A DNA stretch of 6,670 nt from an uncultured Clostridia bacterium (lineage in GTDB: Bacteria > Bacillota > Clostridia > Oscillospirales > Oscillospiraceae): NCBI GenBank assembly GCA_945918315.1, contig CAMEIK010000063.1, positions 1 through 6,670 on the forward strand, read 5' to 3'. Positions 1-6,209 of this stretch are shown here, one piece after another. Every line of letters starts with the position of its first letter. Position 1 is the first letter of the stretch. The notes under the pieces are model-generated. The model was not told where the DNA came from. It was given only the letters and a program-made list of their open reading frames with translations, and searched no databases. The position numbers were made by a program, and so were the translations under genes.

Positions 1-37
1 AAATTCCCGTTTGTTGTTCTCCCGGGCGGCTTCTTAT

Positions 38-69
38 AAAAAAGCACCCGGTGAATGAATCACCGGGTG
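38..69 (-). terminator. Distal intrinsic terminator of the HPr-like gene
   Basis: A perfect 9-bp inverted repeat (CACCCGGTG at 45-53, CACCGGGTG at 61-69) encloses a 7-nt loop. Read on the minus strand, the stem is followed by a run of six T (38-43), the classic form of a Rho-independent terminator. On the plus strand the hairpin is followed by A rather than T, so it works for minus-strand transcription only. It lies just beyond another terminator hairpin (70-100), making a tandem pair. Confidence 0.8.
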
Positions 70-100
70 AAAAAACCGCCCCAGGTATTCCCAGGACGGT
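70..100 (-). terminator. Proximal intrinsic terminator of the HPr-like gene
   Basis: Read on the minus strand, ACCGTCCTGGG (100-90) can pair with CCTGGGGCGGT (85-75) around an AATA loop. This gives 11 bp including three G-T wobbles, followed at once by a T-tract (74-70). It starts 17 bp after the stop codon of the HPr-like gene, the normal place for its transcription end. The wobbles make it slightly weaker than the perfect distal hairpin. Confidence 0.7.
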
Positions 101-117
101 GCTGCTAAGAGCCGAAG

Positions 118-354
118 TTAATCAGCCAGGAACTGACGGGCTTCCCACCGAAACCGGTCAAGCTCGTTTTGGTCGCAATCGACGCGGACGGTCAGCGGAC
201 CGGCCAGACCCAGACAGAACATTTCCATGAAGCTTTTTCCGTTGGCGGTGTAGTTCCCATCGGATACCTCCACCCGGAAAGGCTGGGCCGTAGACAGTGA
301 CACAAAGTCCTGCACGTCCTGTACAGAATGGAGGCGTATCAAAAACTCAAGCAT
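118..354 (-). CDS. Divergent HPr-family protein without the catalytic histidine
   Basis: A 78-residue protein resembling the PTS phosphocarrier HPr in length and in its second half. The stretch NGKSFMEMFCLGL (residues 38-50) lines up with the HPr segment around regulatory Ser46 (KSIMGVMSLG in Bacillus), placing Ser41 at that site. The following LTVRVDCDQNELDRF matches the last strand and helix. The HARPA motif carrying His15 is absent: the N-terminal part reads RLHSVQDVQDFV, and His9 does not fall at the right place. Such proteins are common in Clostridia and usually annotated as HPr family. Without His15 it should not pass phosphate in the PTS, so a regulatory or binding role is an inference. 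The start is set by AGGAGG five bases upstream. It is a single gene with its own promoter (434-461) and tandem terminators; no PTS gene is nearby. Confidence 0.75.
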   Translation of the reverse strand: MLEFLIRLHSVQDVQDFVSLSTAQPFRVEVSDGNYTANGKSFMEMFCLGLAGPLTVRVDCDQNELDRFRWEARQFLAD

Positions 355-369
355 ATTTTCCTCCTGGAC

Positions 370-398
370 TGTACAAACGGATATTTATCGTGTATAAT
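370..398 (+). promoter_or_regulatory. Possible distal plus-strand promoter for the mtaB operon
   Basis: TGTACA (370-375, 4 of 6 consensus bases) is followed after 17 bp by a perfect TATAAT (393-398). It would give a leader of roughly 115 nt for mtaB. It lies inside the 5' leader of the divergent HPr-like transcript, so the two transcripts would overlap. Confidence 0.4.
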
Positions 399-433
399 GG
401 AGCAAACGAAAAAATTCGGTTCCGTTGACAAAT

Positions 434-461
434 ATTATAGCATTCTTTCGTAAAATTTCAA
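434..461 (-). promoter_or_regulatory. Minus-strand promoter for the HPr-like gene
   Basis: On the minus strand, TTGAAA (461-456) and a perfect TATAAT (439-434) are separated by 16 bp, with TGC just before the -10 box. Transcription would start near 427 and give a leader of about 70 nt. Housekeeping sigma-A type. Confidence 0.7.
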
Positions 462-470
462 CTGTGTGTT

Positions 471-499
471 TGGACAATTAATACAAAATAATCTGTAAT
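471..499 (+). promoter_or_regulatory. Proximal plus-strand promoter for the mtaB operon
   Basis: TGGACA (471-476, 5 of 6) and TGTAAT (494-499, 5 of 6) are spaced by 17 bp, a good housekeeping match. The start point would fall near 505-507, only about 13-15 nt before the mtaB ATG. This leaves almost no room for a Shine-Dalgarno sequence. Confidence 0.55.
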
Positions 500-519
500 A
501 AATTGGCGGTTTATACAAA

Positions 520-1824
520 ATGAAGTTTGCGTTTTATACCCTTGGCTGTAAGACAAATCAGTTTGAGACCCAGGCCATGGAGCGTCTGCTGCTGGATATG
601 GGCCACAGCATCGGCTCCTTTGAGGAAGACTGCGACGGCTACATTGTCAATACCTGCTCCGTTACGGCGGTGGCGGATAAGAAAAACCGGGCGGTGATCC
701 GCCGGTGCCGCCGCAGCCATCCCCGGGCGGTGCTGGGGATCTGTGGCTGCTATGTTCAGCACGCGCCCCAGGCCCTCCGGGAACTGGGGGCGGATGTGCT
801 GGGCGGCAGCGGAAACCGGCGGGTATTTCTGGAGGATATGGTTGCGGCGGTAAATGACCGGGCGTACCGGGAGCATCTGGATAACGCCCTGCGCCGCCGG
901 ACCTTTGAGGTTCTCCCCGCCGGCGGGCTGGAGGAGCGGACCCGGGCTATGCTGAAGGTGCAGGATGGCTGTGCCAATTTCTGCTCCTACTGCATCATTC
1001 CCTATACCCGGGGCCCGGTGCGGTCCATGGATCTCCGGACAGCCTGCGCCCAGGCCCGGGAGCTGGAGGACAGGGGCTACCGGGAGATCGTGGTCACGGG
1101 TATCGAGATTGCCAGCTGGGGGGCGGACCTGCCGGGAAAGCCCGGGGTGGTTTCCCTGATCGAGGGAATCTGCCGGGCGGTGCCCAGCCTCCGGGTGCGG
1201 CTGGGCAGTCTGGAGCCCAGAATTGTGACGGAGGAATTCTGCCGACGGCTGTCCGCCCTTGTCAATCTGTGTCCCCAGTTTCACCTGAGTATGCAGTCCG
1301 GCTGCGACAGCGTTCTGCGCCGGATGAACCGGAAGTACGATACCGCCCGGTTCTATGAAAGTGTTCAGGCGCTCCGGCGGGCCTTTCCCGGCTGCGCCCT
1401 GACTACGGACATGATCGTTGCGTTTCCCGGGGAGACGGAGGAGGAGTTTGCCGAAAGCCTGGGCTTTATCCGCCGCTGCGATTTTGCGGACATGCATATT
1501 TTCCCCTATTCCCGCCGCCCGGGTACCGTGGCGGAGAAGCTCCCCGGCCAGCACGGAAACGCGGTCAAGGAGGAGCGAAGCCGCCGGGCCATCGCCGTGG
1601 CGGAGGAAATGAACAGGGCCTACCGGGAAAGCCTGGTGGGAACCGTACAGCAGGTGCTGTTTGAAACGGAAGAAGATGGCCTTTGGTCCGGCCACGCTCC
1701 CAACTATATAAGGGTGTATGCCCGTGGAGAGAATCTGCACAATACCATCCGCCCTGTGCTTGTCACCGGCCTGTACGCTGACGGAGTGACGGGGCAAATC
1801 CAGGAAAAAGAGGAATCCATATGA
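520..1824 (+). CDS. mtaB: tRNA (N6-threonylcarbamoyladenosine(37)-C2) methylthiotransferase MtaB
   Basis: This radical-SAM enzyme adds a methylthio group to t6A at position 37 of ANN-decoding tRNAs, giving ms2t6A and stabilising codon pairing. The 434 residues have the full family layout. The N-terminal methylthiotransferase domain has Cys10 (YTLGCKTNQ), Cys46 (NTCSV) and Cys77 (GCYVQ) for one 4Fe-4S cluster. The radical-SAM core has C151-x3-C155-x2-C158 for the second cluster, followed by PYTRGPVRS. A TRAM-like RNA-binding domain spans about 370-431. FYTLGCKTNQFETQ distinguishes MtaB (YqeV) from MiaB and RimO. The start is fixed by this conserved N-terminus, although only a weak GGCGG (505-509) lies upstream. 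It leads a four-gene operon, and its stop overlaps the next start as ATGA. Confidence 0.95.
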   Translation: MKFAFYTLGCKTNQFETQAMERLLLDMGHSIGSFEEDCDGYIVNTCSVTAVADKKNRAVIRRCRRSHPRAVLGICGCYVQHAPQALRELGADVLGGSGNRRVFLEDMVAAVNDRAYREHLDNALRRRTFEVLPAGGLEERTRAMLKVQDGCANFCSYCIIPYTRGPVRSMDLRTACAQARELEDRGYREIVVTGIEIASWGADLPGKPGVVSLIEGICRAVPSLRVRLGSLEPRIVTEEFCRRLSALVNLCPQFHLSMQSGCDSVLRRMNRKYDTARFYESVQALRRAFPGCALTTDMIVAFPGETEEEFAESLGFIRRCDFADMHIFPYSRRPGTVAEKLPGQHGNAVKEERSRRAIAVAEEMNRAYRESLVGTVQQVLFETEEDGLWSGHAPNYIRVYARGENLHNTIRPVLVTGLYADGVTGQIQEKEESI

Positions 1825-2366
1825 AAACCTTACTGCATATTTGCTGCGCGCCCTGCGCCAATCAGTGCATCGATGTGCTGCGGGGGGACGGCTTTGAGGT
1901 CACGGGGCTGTGGTATAACCCCAATATCCATCCCTTTACCGAGTACCGGGCAAGGCGGAACTGCCTGCGGGAGTACGCCGCGTCCATTGACCTGCCGGTC
2001 ATCGAGCGCAATGACTACGGCCTGCGGCCCTTTGTCCGGGCCGTGGCGGAGGACATAGAACACCGGTGCGTCAAGTGCTATGAAATGCGGCTTTTTGAGG
2101 CTGCCCGCCAGGCAAAGGAGGGAGGCTTTGACAGCTTCACTTCGTCGCTCTTTATCAGTCCCTACCAGCAGCACGAGCTGATGCGGGAGGTGGCGGAGCG
2201 GGCGGCGGCGGAATATGGTGTGGAATTCCTCTACCGGGACTTCCGCCCCTGGTTCCGGGCCGGTCAGGAGCGGGCAAGGGAGCTGGGCTTCTACATGCAG
2301 AAGTACTGCGGCTGCGTCTTTTCGGAAGAAGAGCGGTATCTGAAAAAAAGCAAGATTATTCCGTAA
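1821..2366 (+). CDS. queH: Epoxyqueuosine reductase QueH
   Basis: Catalyses the last step of queuosine synthesis, reduction of epoxyqueuosine to queuosine at wobble position 34 of GUN-decoding tRNAs. It is the cobalamin-independent alternative to QueG (formerly DUF208). All family cysteine motifs are present in 181 residues: HICCAPC at 6-12 (Cys8, Cys9, Cys12), RCVKCYEMRL at 82-91 (Cys83, Cys86) and YCGC at 162-165 (Cys163, Cys165). These bind the 4Fe-4S cluster and metal site. SSLFISPYQQHE (108-119) is also family-typical. The start overlaps the mtaB stop by four bases, and GAGGA (1810-1814) serves as its ribosome site inside mtaB, so translational coupling is likely. No other queuosine gene is in the window. 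Confidence 0.95.
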   Translation: MKTLLHICCAPCANQCIDVLRGDGFEVTGLWYNPNIHPFTEYRARRNCLREYAASIDLPVIERNDYGLRPFVRAVAEDIEHRCVKCYEMRLFEAARQAKEGGFDSFTSSLFISPYQQHELMREVAERAAAEYGVEFLYRDFRPWFRAGQERARELGFYMQKYCGCVFSEEERYLKKSKIIP

Positions 2367-2385
2367 GCGGAATGCGGGAGGAATT

Positions 2386-3522
2386 ATGAACAAAATCCAA
2401 TACTGTGTCCCCTGCCTGTTTGGCCTGGAGGGGATTGCCGGGGACGAGCTGCGGCGGATGAACCTGGAGGATGTCCGGGTGGAAAACGGCAGGGTGCTGT
2501 TTTCCGGGGACGAAAGCGCCCTGGCAAGGGCCAGCATCGGTCTGCGCACCGGGGAGCGGATCCTGATCCGGCTGGCGGATTTTCCGGCAAAGACCTTTGA
2601 AGAGCTGTTCCAGGGGGTGTACAAAACCCCTCTGGAGGACTATATTCCAAAGGACGGAGCCTTCCCCGTGAAGGGCCACTGCCTGAGCAGTCAGCTGATG
2701 TCCGTGCCGGACTGCCAGGCCATCATCAAGAAGGCGGCCTCCAAACGGCTGGGGGAGAAGTACGGCGTGAGCTGGCTCCCGGAGACCGGCGGGAAATACC
2801 AGCTCCAGTTTTCCCTGATGCAGGACAGGGCCCAGCTCTATCTGGACACCAGCGGCCCGGGGCTTCATAAGCGGGGCTACCGGGCTGTGGGCAACGACGC
2901 GCCCCTGCGGGAGACATTGGCCGCGGCCATGGTGCAGCTGACCCGGTACCGGGGCAGGGAATTTCTGTGGGACCCCTTCTGCGGCAGCGGCACCATTGTC
3001 ATCGAGGCTGCCCTCATTGCCCGGAATCAGGCGCCGGGCTTGCGCCGGCGGTTTGCCGCGGAGACCTTTGCCTGGTCGGAGCCTCAGGTCTGGGCACAGG
3101 CCCGGGAGGAAGCCAGGGACAAGGAATTCCGGGGGGAGTACCGGATTCTGGGGTCGGACAACGATCCCAAATGCGTGTCCCTTGCCATGGCAAACGCCCG
3201 GAAAGCGGGAGTGGGAGAGGTGATCCGCTTCCAGGATGGGGACGCCACCAAGCTGTCGCTGCCCGCCCAGGAGGGGATTCTGATCTGCAACCCGCCCTAC
3301 GGTGAGCGGATGATGGAGCAGCAAAGCGCCCAGCGGCTCTACGGAGCTCTGGGACGGCACCTGAAATTCGCCGATGGGTGGAAAAAGTATATCATCACCT
3401 CTGAACCGGAATTTGAGCACTATTTCGGCGCCCGGGCGGACAAGAAGCGGAAGCTCTACAATGGCATGATCAAGTGTGACTACTATATGTATACCAACCC
3501 TCAGCGCCGGGGAAGCAAGTGA
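2386..3522 (+). CDS. rlmL: THUMP-domain class I SAM-dependent rRNA methyltransferase (RlmL/YpsC type)
   Basis: A 378-residue methyltransferase of the COG0116 family, matching the size of Bacillus YpsC and the N-terminal half of E. coli RlmL, which makes m2G2445 in 23S rRNA. The N-terminal part (about 1-160) fits a ferredoxin-like plus THUMP RNA-binding region, ending in the typical LDTSGPGLHKRGYR. The Rossmann domain follows, with SAM-binding motif DPFCGSGT (196-203), the acidic-loop motif GSDNDP (256-261) and catalytic motif NPPYGERM (302-309). KRKLYNGMIKC near the C-terminus is also typical. There is no fused RlmK domain. The start is set by GGGAGG (2376-2381) four bases before the ATG. It lies 19 bp after queH, in the same operon. 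Older annotations call this family an N6-adenine DNA methylase; an RNA target is much more likely, but the exact base here is inferred. Confidence 0.9.
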   Translation: MNKIQYCVPCLFGLEGIAGDELRRMNLEDVRVENGRVLFSGDESALARASIGLRTGERILIRLADFPAKTFEELFQGVYKTPLEDYIPKDGAFPVKGHCLSSQLMSVPDCQAIIKKAASKRLGEKYGVSWLPETGGKYQLQFSLMQDRAQLYLDTSGPGLHKRGYRAVGNDAPLRETLAAAMVQLTRYRGREFLWDPFCGSGTIVIEAALIARNQAPGLRRRFAAETFAWSEPQVWAQAREEARDKEFRGEYRILGSDNDPKCVSLAMANARKAGVGEVIRFQDGDATKLSLPAQEGILICNPPYGERMMEQQSAQRLYGALGRHLKFADGWKKYIITSEPEFEHYFGARADKKRKLYNGMIKCDYYMYTNPQRRGSK

Positions 3523-3576
3523 GGTTTCCGAAAGCCCGGTACGGGGAAATTCTGCTGCATAGAAAGAAGAGAGGCT

Positions 3577-4503
3577 ATGAAACACCTGTTCATCATCAAT
3601 CCGGCGGCGGGGAGCCGGGACCGGACCGGGGAGTATACCCGCAGCATTCAGACTGCCTGTGAAGCGGCGGGACTGACCTACGAGATCCGGGTGTCCGAAG
3701 GCCCCGGGGACTGCATGGGCTTTGCCCGGCAGGCGGCCGAGACCGGGGAGGAACTGCGGATCTATGCCTGCGGCGGCGACGGGACCCTCAACGAGGTGGC
3801 GGCGGGGGCGGCGGGCTTTCCCAACGCCGCCGTGACCCACTACGCCGGAGGCAGCGGCAATGACTTCGTCAAGATTTTCAGTGAGCCCGGGGCGTTTTTC
3901 AGTCTGGATCGGCTGCTGGACGCGGAGGAAACGGTATTTGACATGATCCGCTGCAACGAGGATCTGGCCCTCAATATCTGCTCCGTGGGACTGGACGCCC
4001 GGATCGGAACGGATGTGGCAAGCTACAAGCGCCTGCCCTTTCTCCAGGGATTTCGGGCTTACGCGGTATCCACCCTGGTGAATGTGATCCGGGGCATCGG
4101 AGAGCACTATGTTGTCCGGGTGAACGGGGAGACTATCGACGGCAGCAAGACCTTGATCTGCGTGTGCAACGGTCGGTTTTACGGCGGCGGCTTTAATCCG
4201 GTGCCGGAGGCGGACCCCGAGGACGGATGGCTGGATGTTCTGCTGGTGGAAAAGGTCACCCGGCTGCAGGTGCCGGGGGTCATCGGAACGTATAAGAACG
4301 GAAAACACCGGGAGCTTCCGGAACTGATCCGCTACCTCCGGGCAAAGGAGATTGACATTCTCTGCGACGGGCCCGTTCCCATAAATCTGGACGGAGAGCT
4401 TCGCCGGGCACAGCAGATCCATATGTCCGTGGCGGAGGAGAAGCTTCGATTCTTCTACCCCAGGGGCCTGACCTGGGCAGCCAAACAAACAGCGAAGGTA
4501 TAA
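3577..4503 (+). CDS. Diacylglycerol kinase family lipid kinase
   Basis: A 308-residue soluble or membrane-peripheral kinase of the DagK/YegS/LCB5 family, which phosphorylates diacylglycerol or a related lipid using ATP. Motifs in order are NPAAGS (8-13), the catalytic and nucleotide-binding GGDGTLNE (66-73), GGSGNDF (91-97), DGWLDVLLV (216-224) and LDGE (271-274) near the C-terminus. Length is normal for the family. The AGAGAGG (3568-3574) before the ATG is close (2 bp from its last G), so the effective pairing may be with the upstream AAGAG. It follows the methyltransferase by 54 bp without a convincing terminator, so it is probably the last gene of the operon, ending before the hairpin at 4510. 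DgkB-like recycling of diacylglycerol from teichoic acid synthesis is one possible role. The substrate cannot be decided from sequence. Confidence 0.9.
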   Translation: MKHLFIINPAAGSRDRTGEYTRSIQTACEAAGLTYEIRVSEGPGDCMGFARQAAETGEELRIYACGGDGTLNEVAAGAAGFPNAAVTHYAGGSGNDFVKIFSEPGAFFSLDRLLDAEETVFDMIRCNEDLALNICSVGLDARIGTDVASYKRLPFLQGFRAYAVSTLVNVIRGIGEHYVVRVNGETIDGSKTLICVCNGRFYGGGFNPVPEADPEDGWLDVLLVEKVTRLQVPGVIGTYKNGKHRELPELIRYLRAKEIDILCDGPVPINLDGELRRAQQIHMSVAEEKLRFFYPRGLTWAAKQTAKV

Positions 4504-4538
4504 AAATTTCCCCCGCGCCGTCACCGGCGCGGGGGTTC
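4504..4538. terminator. Convergent terminator between the lipid kinase and lysozyme genes
   Basis: A perfect 11-bp GC-rich stem (CCCCCGCGCCG at 4510-4520, CGGCGCGGGGG at 4525-4535) closes a TCAC tetraloop. On the minus strand it is followed by AAATTTTTA, a reasonable T-tract, and lies 16 bp beyond the lysozyme stop codon. On the plus strand only TT follows, but the stem is very stable and sits right after the kinase stop, so it may act in both directions, better for the minus strand. Confidence 0.8.
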
Positions 4539-4550
4539 GTGTATCGGCGG

Positions 4551-5567
4551 TTACTGCCTTCGGCTGTCGGGCATGAATACGTTGATATCCACGTCCCCCT
4601 GGATGCCGGGGACCCGGCCGGTGCAGGTGTACTGCCACATTTCCACCCGGTAAGGGTAGGTCATCCGGTCCTGATACAGGGCCAGCCAGAAGGGATAGTC
4701 CTCCAGTTCATGCAGGAAGAGAAGATTCCGGGACTGGGACCAGTTGAAATACACCATGGGCTGATAGCCCTTCCCCTCCATCACCTGACAGAAGTGGAGC
4801 AGGCAGTCGGTCAGGGTCCTGGCGTCCATACCCGCGGTGCGGGGCTTGGCGTCGCTGCCGGTGGCGGGTATTTCCCAGTCCAGAATAATGGGCATATCCA
4901 GATAGGTGTCTCCCAGTATGTTCAGCAGGAATTCGATTTCCTCGTCCACCTCCTGGATGTTCAGAGCCTGGGAGAAGAAGTAGGCGCCCACTTCAATGCC
5001 CGCGTCGGAAGCGCCGGCAAGGTTCTGCTTGGCGAAGGGGTCCTCCACCATCTTTCCCGCCTTGCCCCAGCCCCGGTAGCCCAGGCGGACAATGGCAAAG
5101 CGGATACCGGAGGAAGCGACCTTCTGCCAATCAATTTGCCCCTGATGCTGGGATACATCAACGCCGGGGTAGCTGCCCTGCTGGGTGCACAGCAGGTAAT
5201 TATTCCGGTTATACTGGAAATCCCGCTGGTTATAGGGGTTCCGCTCGGGAGGAATCGTGGGCTCCATGGTCTCCTCGGTGGGCTCCGATTCCATGGGACT
5301 GTCCTTCAGGATGATCTCCTCCTCCTGGCGCTGGGGACGAAGCAATGCTTCCGGGTCTTCCTCCTCCGCCTGGGCACGAAACTGGGGAATGCAGAGAATC
5401 ACCAGCACCAGAAGCACCGCCGCTGCCAACAGGGCAATCACACCCATGATTGCCTCCGCCCGGGGCTTCCGGAATGCCGGAACGTCATATTCGTCTTCCG
5501 GTTCCTCGTCAAAGGGGATCTGTTCCGGATCCTCATCCTGCCGGATGGGCGTATTCTGGATCTTCAT
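4551..5567 (-). CDS. Membrane-anchored glycoside hydrolase family 25 lysozyme
   Basis: A 338-residue type II membrane protein. Residues 1-38 form a cytoplasmic tail with a very acidic patch (11 of 18 residues are D or E at 11-28) and basic residues at 33-36. A single hydrophobic helix spans about 39-60. A Glu/Pro-rich linker (about 65-130) leads to an extracellular GH25 domain (133-334). Typical motifs are GVDVSQHQGQIDW (135-147), the DWE catalytic segment (Asp230, Glu232), and MWQYTCTGRVPGI with GDVDIN near the end. GH25 enzymes cut the beta-1,4 bond between MurNAc and GlcNAc in peptidoglycan, so wall remodelling at the cell surface is likely. No signal peptidase site is evident, so it should stay anchored. 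The start is set by AAGGAGA seven bases upstream. No phage or holin genes are nearby, arguing against an endolysin. Confidence 0.9.
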   Translation of the reverse strand: MKIQNTPIRQDEDPEQIPFDEEPEDEYDVPAFRKPRAEAIMGVIALLAAAVLLVLVILCIPQFRAQAEEEDPEALLRPQRQEEEIILKDSPMESEPTEETMEPTIPPERNPYNQRDFQYNRNNYLLCTQQGSYPGVDVSQHQGQIDWQKVASSGIRFAIVRLGYRGWGKAGKMVEDPFAKQNLAGASDAGIEVGAYFFSQALNIQEVDEEIEFLLNILGDTYLDMPIILDWEIPATGSDAKPRTAGMDARTLTDCLLHFCQVMEGKGYQPMVYFNWSQSRNLLFLHELEDYPFWLALYQDRMTYPYRVEMWQYTCTGRVPGIQGDVDINVFMPDSRRQ

Positions 5568-5605
5568 GGGCTCATCTCCTTGGTGCGTTCGACAGAGTAT
5601 GCCAT

Positions 5606-5634
5606 ATTATATCATATTATCCCAATTTCGCCAA
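5606..5634 (-). promoter_or_regulatory. Minus-strand promoter for the GH25 lysozyme gene
   Basis: On the minus strand, TTGGCG (5634-5629) and a perfect TATAAT (5611-5606) are separated by 17 bp. The expected start near 5599 leaves a leader of about 32 nt containing the AAGGAGA ribosome site. Confidence 0.65.
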
Positions 5635-5674
5635 GAGGTATTCGCTGGATTCTTTTCCTTTGGAAAATCTTAAA

Positions 5675-5743
5675 CAATCCGTAAATTATCCGCCGGATTG
5701 GTTGAAATCCCCGAATAATGCAATATAATAGAGTAGCAATCCG
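5675..5743. promoter_or_regulatory. Possible operator: three CAATCCG repeats around the zinc-ribbon gene promoter
   Basis: CAATCCG occurs at 5675-5681, inverted as CGGATTG at 5694-5700, and again direct at 5737-5743. The first two form a 7-bp inverted repeat with a 12-bp centre just before the -35 box at 5702. The third lies at the expected transcription start. A regulator binding site is possible, but these are short repeats and may be chance. Confidence 0.3.
5702..5729 (+). promoter_or_regulatory. Plus-strand promoter for the zinc-ribbon membrane protein
   Basis: TTGAAA (5702-5707) and a perfect TATAAT (5724-5729) have a 16-bp spacer. Transcription should start near 5736, about 54 nt before the chosen ATG at 5790. 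The upstream in-frame ATG at 5718 lies in the promoter spacer and cannot be on this transcript. Confidence 0.65.
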
Positions 5744-5778
5744 GTGGGGGCAGTGCCTCCGGCGGAGAAATTGGAAGC

Positions 5779-5785
5779 AGGGTGA
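5779..5785 (+). promoter_or_regulatory. Ribosome binding site that sets the start at 5790
   Basis: AGGGTGA lies four bases before the ATG at 5790 and is a fair Shine-Dalgarno match. The earlier in-frame ATG at 5718 has no such site, which supports the shorter 137-residue protein. Confidence 0.6.
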
Positions 5786-5789
5786 TTCG

Positions 5790-6203
5790 ATGAACGGATT
5801 TGGCGGTTGGCTTCAGCGGTTTTCCGCGAAGCTGGGAATGGCTTTCCGGAGCTTTATGGCCGGGCGGTATGGTACGGACCGGCTGAATATGGTGATTCTG
5901 TGCGTGGCTCTGGTGGCAAGTCTGCTGTCTGCCATGTCCGGCGGAGGCCTTGTGACCGTGGTGCTGTGGCTGCTCAGCTACGGTCTGATGTTCTGGGCGA
6001 TTTTTCGGTGCATGTCCAGAAATACCTATAAGCGTTACCAGGAAAACCGCCGGTTTCTGATGATCTTCGACCGGCTGAAGGACCGGCAGAACCGGTACTA
6101 CACCTGCCCCCGGTGCCGCCAGACCGTGCGGGTGCCCCGGGGCAAGGGCAAAATTGCCATTACCTGCCCCAGGTGCAAGGAACGCTTTATTAAGAAGACC
6201 TGA
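5790..6203 (+). CDS. Two-TM membrane protein with C-terminal zinc ribbon
   Basis: A 137-residue protein of unknown function. After a short amphipathic N-terminus there are two hydrophobic helices, about 32-49 and 53-72, joined by a tight Ser/Gly turn. A basic, charged stretch follows (about 74-103). The C-terminus is a zinc-ribbon-like fold with CPRC at 106-109 and CPRC at 126-129, separated by a basic Arg/Lys/Gly-rich loop. The two CxxC pairs are well placed to bind one zinc ion, and both tails probably face the cytoplasm. Similar small zinc-ribbon membrane proteins are widespread in Clostridia without known function. The longer reading from 5718 is rejected because that ATG lies inside the promoter. 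The gene stands alone, divergent from the lysozyme gene, and ends just before the palindromic element. Confidence 0.8.
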   Translation: MNGFGGWLQRFSAKLGMAFRSFMAGRYGTDRLNMVILCVALVASLLSAMSGGGLVTVVLWLLSYGLMFWAIFRCMSRNTYKRYQENRRFLMIFDRLKDRQNRYYTCPRCRQTVRVPRGKGKIAITCPRCKERFIKKT

Positions 6204-6209
6204 CAGGTT

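Noticed and set aside
319..376. Two TGTACA palindromes about 50 bp apart as an operator pair
   Set aside because: A six-base palindrome found twice, once inside a coding region, is expected by chance, and no flanking symmetry extends it.
425..456. TTGACA (425-430) with TAAAAT (451-456) as a plus-strand promoter
   Set aside because: The 20-bp spacer is too long, and better-spaced candidates exist on both sides.
511..1797. Long minus-strand open frame opposite mtaB
   Set aside because: Antisense shadow of a gene with clear radical-SAM motifs; the translation is a low-complexity Gly/Pro/His mixture with no recognised motif.
3523..3576. Short CCCG/CGGG hairpin between the methyltransferase and kinase genes as a terminator
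   Set aside because: The stem is only about 4 bp and there is no T-tract after it.
2356..4638. 760-codon minus-strand open frame across the methyltransferase and lipid kinase
   Set aside because: It lies opposite two well-supported genes and also crosses the terminator at 4510-4535. High GC makes long antisense frames common, and the product shows no domain.
4539..5684. 381-codon plus-strand open frame opposite the lysozyme
   Set aside because: Shadow of the GH25 gene; it has no ribosome site or motifs, and it would run through the lysozyme promoter.
5718..5789. Upstream start giving a 161-residue zinc-ribbon protein
   Set aside because: The ATG at 5718 lies between the -35 and -10 boxes of the likely promoter and has no ribosome site, whereas 5790 has one.
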